From Agrococcus baldri (lineage in GTDB: Bacteria; Actinomycetota; Actinomycetes; Actinomycetales; Microbacteriaceae), in the NCBI GenBank assembly GCA_900114805.1, contig FOZN01000004.1:310001-374000 (forward strand): DNA of 64,000 nucleotides, in the 5' to 3' direction. The position numbers and the translations under genes are program-made. Shown in pieces: positions 51,804 through 61,309 of this stretch. Under the pieces are notes generated by a model that saw nothing but the letters and a program-made list of their open reading frames with translations, had not been told where the DNA came from and made no database searches. The number at the start of each line of letters is the position of its first letter. Within the stretch, counting starts at the first letter, position 1.

Positions 51804-53012
51804 CTACCGCGCGACATGCTCCGGCAGCGCGCCCAGCCCGATGAACCGCCCCATGGCATGCCGGGCGGCGGGCAAGTGCTGCACGACGCGCAACGGCAGC
51901 GGCACGGGCACCTGCTCGCCGGGCTCGGCAAGCTTGACCAGCACCGTCTCGAGCCGCCGCTGGAATGCCTGCGTCACGCGCGCCGGCCACTGACGACGAC
52001 GCTGGATGCGGTGCAGCAGCGCCGTCGTCGGCCGCGCGCCGGCGAGGCGAGGTGCGAGCGCGTTCGCGGCGGCGACCGCGTCCTGGATGGCGAGGTTGAT
52101 GCCGACGCCTCCCGCGGGCGACATCGCGTGCGCGGCATCGCCGATGACGAGCAGGCCGTCGCGGTGCCACTGCTCCAGGTGCTCGATGCGCACGTCGAGC
52201 ACACGCACGTCCTCGGCGCCGATGGCCGCGATGCGTTCCCGGAAGGCGGGCGCGAGGGCCGCCACCCGCGCACGCATCGCGTCGAGCGAGGCGGCATCGC
52301 CGCTCCAGGCGCTCTTCCGCACGATGTGGGCGCACTGGTAGAAGTCGCCGCGCGGGATCGACAGCAGCGCGCCGTCTCCGGCCTGCATGAAGGGGATCTG
52401 CTCGCCCTCGTGCCGCGGCAGCCGGAACCAGAGCACGTCGATCGCGCTCGCACCGCCGACCGGTTCGAGTCCCGCGTGCCCGCGCAGCGCCGAGTCGCGC
52501 CCGTCGGCGAGCACGGCCAGCTTCGCGCGGATCTCCACCGGCCCGCCCGGCCCCTCGGCGCGCACGCCGACGATGCGCTCGCCGTCGCGCAGCAGTGCGG
52601 TCGCGGCCGTGCGCATCCGCAGGACGTACCCCGGGTGCTCGCGACCGGCATCCGCCAGCAGGTCGAGGAAGTCCCATTGCGGCATGAACGCGATCGCGCG
52701 GCGCCTGGTCGGCAGCCGCGTGAAGTCGGCGAGCACGAGCCGACGGCCCGAGAACGACATGGTCACCTGCGGCAGGTCGGCGTGCGGCCGCTCGAGGAAG
52801 CGCTCGAGCAGGCCGAGCTCGTGCAGGTTCTGCTGGGTCGATGGATGGATCGTGTCCCCGCGGAAATCGCGCAGGAAGTCGCCGTGCTGCTCGAGCACGG
52901 TCGCCCGCACGCCGCGCCGCGCCAGCAGCAGCCCGAGCATCAGGCCGGCCGGTCCCCCGCCGACGATGACGCAGTCGGTGGTGACGGTCTCGGTGGTCGG
53001 CTGCTCGTCCAT
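51804..53012 (-). CDS. FAD-dependent monooxygenase (PHBH fold)
   Basis: Protein of 402 aa. The FAD dinucleotide fold is [20 protein letters not shown] near the start. The DG motif is [15 protein letters not shown]. The second FAD motif, [20 protein letters not shown], is near residue 290. These define class A flavoprotein hydroxylases acting on aromatic or similar compounds; the substrate is unknown. The ATG at 53012 is preferred because GGAGG lies 9 nt upstream; an ATG at 53021 touches it. It lies between the pyr operon and nusB, where related genomes often have nothing. Confidence 0.87.
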   Translation of the reverse strand: MDEQPTTETVTTDCVIVGGGPAGLMLGLLLARRGVRATVLEQHGDFLRDFRGDTIHPSTQQNLHELGLLERFLERPHADLPQVTMSFSGRRLVLADFTRLPTRRRAIAFMPQWDFLDLLADAGREHPGYVLRMRTAATALLRDGERIVGVRAEGPGGPVEIRAKLAVLADGRDSALRGHAGLEPVGGASAIDVLWFRLPRHEGEQIPFMQAGDGALLSIPRGDFYQCAHIVRKSAWSGDAASLDAMRARVAALAPAFRERIAAIGAEDVRVLDVRIEHLEQWHRDGLLVIGDAAHAMSPAGGVGINLAIQDAVAAANALAPRLAGARPTTALLHRIQRRRQWPARVTQAFQRRLETVLVKLAEPGEQVPVPLPLRVVQHLPAARHAMGRFIGLGALPEHVAR

Positions 53013-53073
53013 GGCGCCCATCCTCCGCCTTCGCGCGGCAGGACGCGAGAGCCGTCGACATCGACGTCGCCCG

Positions 53074-55368
53074 TCAGCCGCAGAGCTCGTAGCGCGTCAC
53101 GTCATGCGTGAGCGTCGGCGTGCCGCCGAGCAGCACGATCGGAGGTGCACCGAGTCGTCGGTGCTCCATCGGCAGCGACCCATCGAGGCAGCTGCTCGGC
53201 GTCAGATACAGCGGTGCGCCGCGCGCCCCGGCCACCGCCGAGGCGGCCAGCGCGTCGGGGAAGCGGTTGCCGGCAGCGATGTAGAGCGTCGGTGGGCGCG
53301 CGGGGAATGCCGCGTTGATGCGCACCGCCGTCTGGTAGCGATTCGCGCCGGCGACGCGCGTTGCCGTGCGGCCCTCACGCATCGCGTCGACGACGGCGGT
53401 GGCAACGGAGGGGATGCCGCCGACGACCGTGAGGGTCGTCGCCCCGAGCGCATCGAGCGCCGCGAGCGTGGCCGGAGACGCGGTGCCGTTGCCGTCGACG
53501 AGCAGGATCGGTGCGCCCTGCATGGCCGCGACCGGTCCGGCAGCCAGGGCATCGGGAAAGCCTCGCCCGGTCGCGATGAACGCGGTGCCGGCGCCATCGG
53601 TGAAGGCGTGCTGCGCGATGAGCGCGCTCGTCTCGTAGCGGTTGGCGCCGGCAAGCCGGGTCACCGGAGCGAGCTCGGCCAACGACGCCTCGACGGCTGC
53701 TGAGACCGACGGCAGTCCACCGACGAGGACGATCGACGTCGGGGCGAGGCGGACGAGCTCAGCGCGGGTGGCGGCCGGCAGCGCGGCCGCGGCGGTCAGC
53801 AGCAGCGGGGCACGAACGTGTGCCGCTGCCGCGCCGGCGCTCAGCGCATCGGGGAACAGCTCACCGCTGGCCACATACACCTGGCGTGCGCCGCGCGGGT
53901 AGCCGCTGGCGGAGAGCAGGGCGGCGGTCTCGAATCTGTTCTGGCCAGCGATCCGTGAGGGCGCTGCCATCGTCAGCGAGCTGTGCGTCATCATCGTCGC
54001 ACCGCTGAGGTGCAGGGCGGTGGCCATGTCGACCCAGCTGCAGCGATTGATCCCGAGGTCGTAGCCGGATGCGGAGATGAGCCCGAGCGCGATGACGCCG
54101 CCGCCGGAGCGATGCCGGAAGGTCGGGCCGCCGCTGTCGCCCGGCAGGCAGGCGTAGTTCGACCACGGCGGCACCGGCGCGCTCGAGATCGATCGGTAGA
54201 TCGAGCACGCCCAGTAGCCGAAGTCGTAGCAGCCGGCGGGCTCAGACGTGCGGGTCGCGTAGCGCTCCCCCTGCCGTGCCCCCGAGAACCCGACGGACGC
54301 GCCGCTGCTCACCTGGCCGGCACCGTGCACCGGCACCTCGTGCGACCCCGAGCATCCGCTCCCGAGCCACATGGTCGGGCGCGCGGACCCGGTGCGGATC
54401 ACCAGCGAGTCGACGTGTCGGCTGCCCGCGACCAGGTTCTGCGACACCCGGCCGATCCCGCTGCCGCTGCCCCGCCCGCACAGATTGCTGGCGTGACCGC
54501 TCACGACCGCACCGCCGTTGGCCCCCAGCGGGAAGGCGCAGTGGCCGGCGCTCATCACCGCGGATGCGCCGTCGGAGGTGCGCACGGCGAATCCCGTCGT
54601 GCAGGCGAGATTGCCGACCCGGATGGCGTTGCCACCGCCGTAGCCGTCGGTGTCGTGCATGCGGCTCACCGGCTCGTCGGCGACATCGGCGATGAGCTCG
54701 ACCGGGACGCCCAGGTCGGTGAGGCCCAGCTCGGTCAGCAGGTCGGCGCCCGTCGCCGCGGGCTCGTCCTGCATCGCGCTCGGCAGCGCCTCGATCCTGC
54801 GCTCGAGCGCGGGATGCGCGCTCGCTGCGACGTCGAGGCCGATCCGGAGGCTCGCGGCGCGCTGGTCGATGGCTGCCGAGACGATGGCGTCGCCAGTCTC
54901 GCCGTCGAGGTGCAGGACACGGTCGAGGCTCATGCACAGCGCCGTCAGCGGCTGCTCCGCCACCTCACCCACCACGAGCTGGAGCGATCGCGCCTCAGCC
55001 CGCAGATGCGTCTCGAGTCGCTCGACCTCCGCCCGCGCCAGACCGTCCGCGCCGGGTGAGCCGGTGACGCCCACGAGTCGCAGGGCGACCGCCTCGCCGC
55101 CCGAGTCGCGCTCGATCTCCGCACCAGCCACCGCATCCGCGTGCCGCAGCAGGAGCGCGTGCTGCAGCGTGCGAGCCGCCGCCTCGCGCAGCGCCCGCGC
55201 GTCGGCATCGGCTGCGACCTCGAGCGGCACGATCGCCGAGCGCACCAGGCACTCCTCGACAGCAGCGCCGATCGGGCCGGCCGTCTGCCCGGGCTGGGGT
55301 GCGGCGACGATGAGCGACGCCGCCATCACGACGGCGGCCAGGGACGAGATCAGCGCTCTGACCAGCAC
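53074..55368 (-). CDS. Secreted trypsin-like serine protease with three CWB2 cell-wall-binding repeats
   Basis: Protein of 764 aa. The GTG at 55368 follows AGAGGA and begins a signal peptide (LVRALISSLAAVVMAASLIV). A pro-region of about 200 residues precedes a chymotrypsin-fold domain with His near 274 (SAGHC), Asp near 320 (HVDSLVIR) and Ser near 409 (CLPGDSGGP). Three tandem cell-wall-binding type 2 repeats follow (about 485-764), each with a (V/I)AGxNR(Y/F)xT start, an FPDALxA block and a V(G)G(I/L)PSV end. It is probably a wall-anchored extracellular protease made as a zymogen. No partner gene is adjacent. Confidence 0.9.
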   Translation of the reverse strand: MLVRALISSLAAVVMAASLIVAAPQPGQTAGPIGAAVEECLVRSAIVPLEVAADADARALREAAARTLQHALLLRHADAVAGAEIERDSGGEAVALRLVGVTGSPGADGLARAEVERLETHLRAEARSLQLVVGEVAEQPLTALCMSLDRVLHLDGETGDAIVSAAIDQRAASLRIGLDVAASAHPALERRIEALPSAMQDEPAATGADLLTELGLTDLGVPVELIADVADEPVSRMHDTDGYGGGNAIRVGNLACTTGFAVRTSDGASAVMSAGHCAFPLGANGGAVVSGHASNLCGRGSGSGIGRVSQNLVAGSRHVDSLVIRTGSARPTMWLGSGCSGSHEVPVHGAGQVSSGASVGFSGARQGERYATRTSEPAGCYDFGYWACSIYRSISSAPVPPWSNYACLPGDSGGPTFRHRSGGGVIALGLISASGYDLGINRCSWVDMATALHLSGATMMTHSSLTMAAPSRIAGQNRFETAALLSASGYPRGARQVYVASGELFPDALSAGAAAAHVRAPLLLTAAAALPAATRAELVRLAPTSIVLVGGLPSVSAAVEASLAELAPVTRLAGANRYETSALIAQHAFTDGAGTAFIATGRGFPDALAAGPVAAMQGAPILLVDGNGTASPATLAALDALGATTLTVVGGIPSVATAVVDAMREGRTATRVAGANRYQTAVRINAAFPARPPTLYIAAGNRFPDALAASAVAGARGAPLYLTPSSCLDGSLPMEHRRLGAPPIVLLGGTPTLTHDVTRYELCG

Positions 55369-55449
55369 GGTAGTCCTCTCGTGACGGTGGACGTCCGCAT
55401 TCAAGCAGGAACGTCCCCCGGCCCGGGGAAGGCCACCGGCGCGGCGGGA

Positions 55450-55884
55450 TCAGCCGCGCTGCGCCGCGATCTTGCCGAGCACGCCGTTGATGAAGGCGCC
55501 GGAGCGCTCGGTCGAGAGCTCGTTGGCCAGGTGCACGGCCTCCGAGACCACCACGCTCGCCGGTGCCGTCTCGTGCTCGAGCTCCCACGCGCCCACCCGC
55601 AGGATCGCCAGGTCGGTGCGCGGCATGCGCTCGATGGGCCAGTGCTCGCTCGACGAGGCGATCAGCTCGTCGAGCGCCTCGGTCTCATCGGCCACGCCCG
55701 CGACGATCTCGCGCGCGAACTCGAACCAGCCGTGCTTCGACCAGCCGAGCCGGTCGGCGGTGTCGCGCAGCACCGTCTCGGGCGACTCCTCGCGCGCGTT
55801 CGCCGAGTAGATCACCTCGACGGCGTGCTTGCGCGCCTTGCGTCGCGAGGGGTAGGTCTCGCCCGGTGCGTCAGTCTTCGCCAC
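55450..55884 (-). CDS. nusB: Transcription antitermination protein NusB
   Basis: Protein of 144 aa that binds boxA RNA with S10 in rRNA antitermination. The all-helical pattern RRKARKHAVEVIYSANARE, MPRTDLAILRVGAWELEH and VVSEAVHLANELSTE...FINGVLGKIA is complete. It begins one nt after the efp stop, so it is co-transcribed with efp. No ribosomal gene lies near. Confidence 0.96.
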   Translation of the reverse strand: MAKTDAPGETYPSRRKARKHAVEVIYSANAREESPETVLRDTADRLGWSKHGWFEFAREIVAGVADETEALDELIASSSEHWPIERMPRTDLAILRVGAWELEHETAPASVVVSEAVHLANELSTERSGAFINGVLGKIAAQRG

Positions 55885-55885
55885 G

Positions 55886-56449
55886 TCAGTCGGTGACGCG
55901 GCCGAGGTAGCTGCCGTCGCGCGTGTCGACCTTGATGCGCGTGCCCTGCTCGACGAACAGCGGCACCTGCACCTCTGCGCCGGTCTCGACGGTCGCGGCC
56001 TTGGTGCCGGCGCTCGAGCGGTCGCCCTGCAGGCCCGGCTCGGTGTAGGTGATCTCGAGCACGACGGACGCGGGCAGCTCGACCTGGAGCGCCTCGCCCT
56101 CGTGCATGGAGATGGTGGCGGTGCCGTTCTCGAGCAGGTACTTCGCGCCGTCGCCCACGATGTCGGCGGGGATCGGCAGCTGATCGTACGTGTCGTTGTC
56201 CATGAAGACGAAGTCGGTGCCGTCGTTGTACAGGAACTGGTAGTCGCGGCGGTCGACGGTGGCGAAGTCGATCTTGGTGCCGGCGTTGAAGGTCTTGTCG
56301 ACCGTCTTCTGGCTGCGCGCGTTGCGCAGCTTGGTGCGCACGAAGGCGCCGCCCTTGCCGGGCTTGACGTGCTGGAACTCGATGACGCTCCAGAGCTGGC
56401 CGTCGAGGTTCAGCACCGCGCCGTTCTTGATGTCGTTCGTGGTTGCCAT
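55886..56449 (-). CDS. efp: Elongation factor P
   Basis: Protein of 187 aa that rescues ribosomes stalled at polyproline. Domain I has the loop [16 protein letters not shown] with the conserved Lys at its tip. Domains II/III end with the EF-P signature ([17 protein letters not shown]). The modification enzymes EpmA and EarP are not in the window, which fits the unmodified-Lys forms of actinobacteria. The ATG at 56449 gives [10 protein letters not shown]. Confidence 0.96.
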   Translation of the reverse strand: MATTNDIKNGAVLNLDGQLWSVIEFQHVKPGKGGAFVRTKLRNARSQKTVDKTFNAGTKIDFATVDRRDYQFLYNDGTDFVFMDNDTYDQLPIPADIVGDGAKYLLENGTATISMHEGEALQVELPASVVLEITYTEPGLQGDRSSAGTKAATVETGAEVQVPLFVEQGTRIKVDTRDGSYLGRVTD

Positions 56450-56533
56450 GAGGCGATTCCGTTCCGTGGGAGCAGGTGGGGCCGCAGGTGCCACCAGCGC
56501 TGCTGGCGGCGAGCACTGCGCCGACAGGAGAGT

Positions 56534-56968
56534 CTAGCGGGCGACGATCGCGGCGGCTGCGAGGGCGTAGCCGCGCAGCCCGAAGCCGGCGATCACGCCG
56601 GTCGCGACGCCGGAGACGACGGATGTGTGACGGAAGGCCTCGCGCGCGTGCGGGTTGGAGATGTGGACCTCCACGAGCGGCGCCACGCCCTGCAGCTGCG
56701 CGCAGGCGTCGCGCAGCGCGTAGGAGTAGTGCGTGAACGCCGCCGGGTTGAGGATCACCGGCGTCGCGGCATCGACCGCCTCGTGGATCCAGCCGACCAG
56801 CTCGGCCTCGTCGTCGGTCTGCCGCACATCGGCCTCGATCGGGCGCTCGGCGGTGCCGACGGCCTCCACCAGCGGCGCGATGTCGGCAACGGTCGCCGTG
56901 CCGTAGACGTCGGGCTCCCGGGTGCCGAGCCTGCCGAGGTTCGGCCCGTTGAGGACGAGGATGCGCAT
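56534..56968 (-). CDS. aroQ: 3-Dehydroquinate dehydratase, type II
   Basis: Protein of 144 aa of the shikimate pathway. [17 protein letters not shown] carries the flexible-loop Arg and Tyr; [15 protein letters not shown] and [15 protein letters not shown] supply the Asn and His. The ATG at 56968 gives the family start [11 protein letters not shown]; an upstream ATG at 56986 would add six residues. It is separated from aroB by the VOC gene and a repeat site. Confidence 0.95.
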   Translation of the reverse strand: MRILVLNGPNLGRLGTREPDVYGTATVADIAPLVEAVGTAERPIEADVRQTDDEAELVGWIHEAVDAATPVILNPAAFTHYSYALRDACAQLQGVAPLVEVHISNPHAREAFRHTSVVSGVATGVIAGFGLRGYALAAAAIVAR

Positions 56969-57022
56969 GGCGCCAGTCTGCCGCATCGCGGTGCCCGCGA
57001 TGCGCGGGCACCGTGACGCTCG

Positions 57023-57379
57023 CTACATCTCGCCCTCGAACAGGCCGATGTGGTTGCCGTCGGGGTCGGTGAGCAGCGCCCACCAGCTCGTCGGCGTGAT
57101 CGCGCTCTTCTCGACCGCCACCGAGCCGCCCTGCGCGGTCGCCTTCGCGAGCGCCTCGTCGATCGAGTCGACCTCGACCATGCTGCGGGGCTGCGTGAAG
57201 CCCTCGTCGCGCTCGGTCAGCGCGCCGCCCGAGACGCCGTTGGGCGCCTGGAACATCGGGTAGCCCTCGAACCCCTCCATTTCGGCGATCTGCCAGCCGA
57301 AGAGGTCGGAGTAGAAGGCGGTGGACTTCGCGAAGTCGCTGACCGGGATCTCGATGTGGGTGATGTCTCCGTGCGCCAC
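57023..57379 (-). CDS. VOC (glyoxalase/bleomycin resistance) superfamily protein
   Basis: Protein of 118 aa. GDITHIEIPVSDFAKSTAFYSDLFGW and DPDGNHIGLFEGEM are the two halves of a vicinal-oxygen-chelate fold. His and Glu at the usual metal positions are present, but the substrate cannot be assigned. The GTG at 57379 follows AGAGGGG at about 7 nt; the longer reading frame extends into the repeat region and is rejected. Inserted in the aro cluster. Confidence 0.85.
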   Translation of the reverse strand: MAHGDITHIEIPVSDFAKSTAFYSDLFGWQIAEMEGFEGYPMFQAPNGVSGGALTERDEGFTQPRSMVEVDSIDEALAKATAQGGSVAVEKSAITPTSWWALLTDPDGNHIGLFEGEM

Positions 57380-57460
57380 GGTGCGCCCCTCTCGCTTCCG
57401 CCCGCCAGATGTGGGCGCTTGCGACGATGGTGGCGCAGACCGCCCACGCCCCGCCAGCGG

Positions 57461-57560
57461 CTCCCGCGATCGAGTGGCGGCTCCCGCGATCGAGTGGCGG
57501 CTCGTGTATGGGACTCGACGCAGCCGCCACTCACCTGCCGCAGCCGCCACTCAGCGGGCG
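57461..57560. repeat. Inverted cluster of the 20-bp repeat family (2 + 2 units)
   Basis: Intergenic, upstream of the VOC gene and downstream of aroB. Two identical plus-strand units CTCCCGCGATCGAGTGGCGG are followed after about 20 bp by two units in inverted orientation with core AGCCGCCACTC. Cores lie at 57472-57482, 57492-57502, 57522-57532 and 57542-57552. They can pair into a two-stage hairpin. GAGTGGCGGCTCCCGCG differs at only two positions from array B units (GAGTGGCCGCTTCCGCG). Confidence 0.9.
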
Positions 57561-57570
57561 GGGCGCGTGC

Positions 57571-58632
57571 TCAGTCGGCGAGCGACTGGTAGGCCATGAA
57601 CAGCAGCCCCTCGTCCGGGCCCTCCAGGATACGCGGCTTGGCGACGTCGTCGAGCACCACGAAGCGCAGCATCGAGCCGCGCGACTTCTTGTCCCGCCGC
57701 ATCGCGGCCAGCAGCGACTGCCAGCGCCCCACCGGGTACGTCGTCGGCAGCTCCAGCGACTCGAGGATCGCCCGGTGCCGGTCGACCACGGGCTCCGGCA
57801 GCCTGCCCGCGAGGCGCGAGAGCTCGGCGGCGAAGACCATGCCGATCGAGACGGCGGCGCCATGGCGCCAGCGATAGCGCTCGTTGTGCTCGATCGCGTG
57901 GCCGAGGGTGTGGCCGTAGTTGAGGAACTCGCGGTCGCCGTGGTCGCGGAAGTCGGTCGCGACGACCTTCGCCTTCACCTCGATCGAGCGGGCGATCACC
58001 TCGGCGAACTCGGGCGTCGTGGGGTCGGTGGATGCCTCCAGCGAGCCCTCGAGCAGCTCCAGGATGCGCGGGTCGGCGATGAAGCCCGCCTTGACGATCT
58101 CGGCGAAGCCGGTGAGCAGCTCATTGCGCGGCAGCGAGTCGACCAGCTCGAGGTCGGCGATCACGCTCGAGGGGTGGTGGAAGGCGCCGACGAGGTTCTT
58201 GCCCTGCTCGGTGTTGATGCCGGTCTTGCCGCCGACGGCGGCGTCGACGATGCCGAGCACGCTCGTGGGCACCTGCAGCACCTTGATGCCGCGCAGCCAG
58301 GTGGCTGCCGCGAAGCCGGCCAGGTCGGTGACGGCGCCGCCGCCGAGGCCCACCACCGCATCCGTCCTGGTGAACTCCGCCTGCCCCATGATCTGCCACA
58401 GGAACTGCGCGACCTCGATGCGCTTGGCCGCCTCGGCGTCTGGCACCTCGGCGAGCAGCACCTCGACGCCGAGCTCGGCCTTCAGGTGCTCGGCGATGCG
58501 GCTCATGGCGGGCTGGTGGACGACCAGCAGCCGCTGGGCATCGCCCAGGCCCGCCTGCAGGCGCTCGACCAGGATGCCCCTGCCGACGTGGACGTCGTAC
58601 GGCGCCTCGGTCTCGACGCGGATGGTGGTCAT
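57571..58632 (-). CDS. aroB: 3-Dehydroquinate synthase
   Basis: Protein of 353 aa that converts DAHP to 3-dehydroquinate with NAD and a metal. VVGLGGGAVTDLAGFAAATW is the NAD-binding core. NTEQGKNLVGAFHHPSSV follows. Metal ligands lie in TGFAEIVKAG and in YGHTLGHAIEHN. AAGGAG lies 6-7 nt before the ATG. Part of aroE-aroC-aroK-aroB. Confidence 0.97.
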   Translation of the reverse strand: MTTIRVETEAPYDVHVGRGILVERLQAGLGDAQRLLVVHQPAMSRIAEHLKAELGVEVLLAEVPDAEAAKRIEVAQFLWQIMGQAEFTRTDAVVGLGGGAVTDLAGFAAATWLRGIKVLQVPTSVLGIVDAAVGGKTGINTEQGKNLVGAFHHPSSVIADLELVDSLPRNELLTGFAEIVKAGFIADPRILELLEGSLEASTDPTTPEFAEVIARSIEVKAKVVATDFRDHGDREFLNYGHTLGHAIEHNERYRWRHGAAVSIGMVFAAELSRLAGRLPEPVVDRHRAILESLELPTTYPVGRWQSLLAAMRRDKKSRGSMLRFVVLDDVAKPRILEGPDEGLLFMAYQSLAD

Positions 58633-58690
58633 GCGCTTGCGCTCCTTCAGTGGGTGGTGGTGGCGGTGATGGTGCTGATCCGCGTCGCGG

Positions 58691-59233
58691 TCAGAGTCCG
58701 CGCTCGGCCAGCCGGGCCTCGAGCTCGTCGACCAGCCGCGACATGGGGGTGCGCGAGGTGTCGACGGTCAGTTCGGCGAGCTCGCGGTAGATCGGTTCGC
58801 GCTCGGCGGCGATGCGGCGCCAGTCGGCGATGCCGCCGGCGACCAGGGGCCGGCCGCCGCCGCCGAGCCGGCGCTCGGCGGTGCGCTCGTCGACGGTGAC
58901 CAGCACGACGGTGGCCTGCTCGCGCAGCAGCGCGCGCGTGCCCTCGTCGAGCACCGCCCCGCCGCCGAGCGCGACGACGCTGCCGGGGGTGAGCGCCTGC
59001 TGCACCGCCTGCGCCTCCCAGCGGCGGAAGGCCGGCTCGCCGTGCGTCGCGAAGATCTCCGGGATCGGCCCGTGGTCGAGCACCACGAGGCGGTCGGTGT
59101 CGGCGAAGGTGCGGCCGATGCGGGAGGCGAGCTTGCGGCCCAGCGAGGTCTTGCCGGCGGCCATCGGGCCGATCAGGGCGACCGGCGGCGTCTCGCTCGC
59201 CTCGTCGCCCGGTCGCGGGGCGTCAGCGGTCAC
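58691..59233 (-). CDS. aroK: Shikimate kinase
   Basis: Protein of 180 aa. Walker A GPMAAGKTSLGRKLA, shikimate-binding DTDR and GEPAFRRWE, and the Walker B-like VVALGGGAVLDEG are present. The lid segment RPLVAGG follows. An extra ~15 polar residues precede the core, so translation may start later, but no better start is visible. Confidence 0.95.
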   Translation of the reverse strand: MTADAPRPGDEASETPPVALIGPMAAGKTSLGRKLASRIGRTFADTDRLVVLDHGPIPEIFATHGEPAFRRWEAQAVQQALTPGSVVALGGGAVLDEGTRALLREQATVVLVTVDERTAERRLGGGGRPLVAGGIADWRRIAAEREPIYRELAELTVDTSRTPMSRLVDELEARLAERGL

Positions 59234-59258
59234 AGGACCGCCGTCGGCGCTGCTGGCA

Positions 59259-60455
59259 TCAGGATGCCTCCGGCACCGTGCGCAGCTGCTCGGGGATCGC
59301 GGCGAGGTACGCGTCGAGGTTCCTGCGCGTCTCGGCGACCGAGTCGCCGCCGAACTTCTCGACCATCGCCTCGGCGAGCACGAGGGCGACCATCGCCTCG
59401 GCTACCACACCCGCGGCGGGCACGGCGCAGACGTCGCTGCGCTGGTGGTGCGCCTGTGCTGCCTCGCCGGTCGCCACGTCGATCGTGCGCAGCGCGCGCG
59501 GCACCGTCGCGATCGGCTTCATGCCGGCGCGCACGCGCAAGGGGTCGCCGGTGGACATGCCGCCCTCGATGCCGCCAGCGCGCCCGGTCTCCCGGTGCGT
59601 GCCGTCCTCGCCCGCGATCAGCTCGTCGTGCGCGACGCTGCCGCGACGACGGGTGGTCTCGAAGCCGTCGCCGACCTCGACGCCCTTGATCGCCTGGATG
59701 CTCATCAGCGCCTGCGCGAGCCGGCCGTCGAGCTTGCGGTCCCAGTGCACGTAGGAGCCGAGCCCCGGCGGCAGGCCGTAGGCGAGCACCTCGACGATGC
59801 CGCCGAGCGTGTCGCCCGCTCGGCGCGCGTCCTCGACCTCGGCCAGCATCGCGGCGCTCGTGCCGGCGTGGTTGCAGCGCAGCTCGTCCGCGTCCAGCCG
59901 GTCGACGTCCTCAGGGACCGGCAGCGCCGCATCCGCCGGCACGCGCACGGGGCCGATCGAGAGCGTGTGGCTGACCAGGCGCACGCCCAGCTCACCCAGG
60001 AACGCGCGCGCCACAGCACCGAGCGCCACCCGCGCGGCGGTCTCGCGGGCGCTCGCGCGCTCGAGCACGGGCCGCGCCTCGTCGAAGCCGTGCTTCTGCA
60101 TGCCCACCAGATCGGCGTGACCGGGCCGCGGTCGGGTCAGCTTCGCCGCCCTCGCCCCCGTCAGCTCGCCCTCCAGCGGCGCCGGCGACATCACCTCGGT
60201 CCACTTCGGCCACTCGGTGTTGCCGACGCGCAGCGCGATCGGGCCGCCCTGCGTCAGCCCGTGTCGCACGCCGCCGGAGATCGAGAGGGCGTCCTGCTCG
60301 AACTTCATGCGGGCGCCGCGGCCGGCGCCCAGCTTGCGTCGCTGCAGGTCGGCCTGGATCTGCTCGGCAGTGATCGGCACCCCCGCGGGAAGCCCTTCGA
60401 GCACAGCGATCAGTTCGGGGCCGTGGGATTCCCCGGCGGTGAGCCAGCGCAGCAT
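59259..60455 (-). CDS. aroC: Chorismate synthase
   Basis: Protein of 398 aa using reduced FMN to make chorismate. The signatures [50 protein letters not shown] and [15 protein letters not shown] are intact. It lies between aroE (2-nt gap) and aroK (25-nt gap). Confidence 0.97.
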   Translation of the reverse strand: MLRWLTAGESHGPELIAVLEGLPAGVPITAEQIQADLQRRKLGAGRGARMKFEQDALSISGGVRHGLTQGGPIALRVGNTEWPKWTEVMSPAPLEGELTGARAAKLTRPRPGHADLVGMQKHGFDEARPVLERASARETAARVALGAVARAFLGELGVRLVSHTLSIGPVRVPADAALPVPEDVDRLDADELRCNHAGTSAAMLAEVEDARRAGDTLGGIVEVLAYGLPPGLGSYVHWDRKLDGRLAQALMSIQAIKGVEVGDGFETTRRRGSVAHDELIAGEDGTHRETGRAGGIEGGMSTGDPLRVRAGMKPIATVPRALRTIDVATGEAAQAHHQRSDVCAVPAAGVVAEAMVALVLAEAMVEKFGGDSVAETRRNLDAYLAAIPEQLRTVPEAS

Positions 60456-60457
60456 GC

Positions 60458-61309
60458 CTACGATTCTTCCAGACCGGCAGTGCCGCTCCCGACCATGGCG
60501 GCCCGCATCGCCGCCGCCACGTGCTGCTCGTCGTCCAGTGCCGCGTCGACGTCGGCGTTCGCGAAGACCCGCGCCTGCAGCACGGCCTGGCCCAGCAGCA
60601 TCTCGCGCCCGTCGATCACGCGCTCCGCGCCGAGCGCAGGCAGGTAGCGCGAGCCCTCCGGCCGCGCGTAGTCGGCGTCGAGCAGGACATCGGGCGGATG
60701 CGTGAAGTCCGGCACGAGGTCGGCCCCGGCCGGCAGCGTGGAGACCGCCGCGTCGACCGCTGGCAGCGGCTGCCCGAGCGGCTGCAGCGCGACCCGCACG
60801 CCGAGCCGCTCCCCCAGCGCCTCGAGCCCGGCGCCTTTCGCCGGCGTGCGCAGCGCCACGGCGACGGTGCTCGCGCCGAGCTCCGCCAGCGCCAGCAGCG
60901 CGGCCCGCGCGGTGCCGCCCGCGCCCACGATCGCGCCGGACGCGATCGAGCCGGCCCCGGCATCCGTCAGCGCCCGCACGATGCCGCCCACGTCGGTGTT
61001 CCAGCCGCGCAGCTGGGGGCCCAGCAGCAGCGTGTTCACCGCGCCGGTCAGCTCGGCGCGCGCGTCGACCGTCGCCGCCAGCCGCCGCGCCTCGTGCTTG
61101 AGCGGTGCGGTGACCGACAGTCCGAGCCAGGCTGCGTCGAGCACGTCGACGAAGTCGGCCAGCTCGCCCGCGGCGACGAGCCGGCGCTCATAGCGCCAGT
61201 CGAGCCCGAGCTCGCGCGCGGCCGCGGCCTGCAGCACCGGCGAGAGCGAATGCTCGATCGGAGCCCCGACGACCGCGAGCCGCCGGGTGCCGCCGCCGAG
61301 CCGCTGCAC
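60458..61309 (-). CDS. aroE: Shikimate 5-dehydrogenase
   Basis: Protein of 283 aa. Substrate-binding residues are in [16 protein letters not shown], the catalytic Lys in [13 protein letters not shown] and the Asp in GWNTDVGG. The NADP fold is [20 protein letters not shown]. It directly abuts the mltG stop with no spacer, indicating one transcript with alaS-ruvX-mltG upstream. Confidence 0.95.
   Translation of the reverse strand: MQRLGGGTRRLAVVGAPIEHSLSPVLQAAAARELGLDWRYERRLVAAGELADFVDVLDAAWLGLSVTAPLKHEARRLAATVDARAELTGAVNTLLLGPQLRGWNTDVGGIVRALTDAGAGSIASGAIVGAGGTARAALLALAELGASTVAVALRTPAKGAGLEALGERLGVRVALQPLGQPLPAVDAAVSTLPAGADLVPDFTHPPDVLLDADYARPEGSRYLPALGAERVIDGREMLLGQAVLQARVFANADVDAALDDEQHVAAAMRAAMVGSGTAGLEES

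Noticed and set aside
53013-53021. Upstream ATG as start of the FAD monooxygenase
   Set aside because: GGAGG directly touches this ATG, while it is well spaced for the ATG at 53012.
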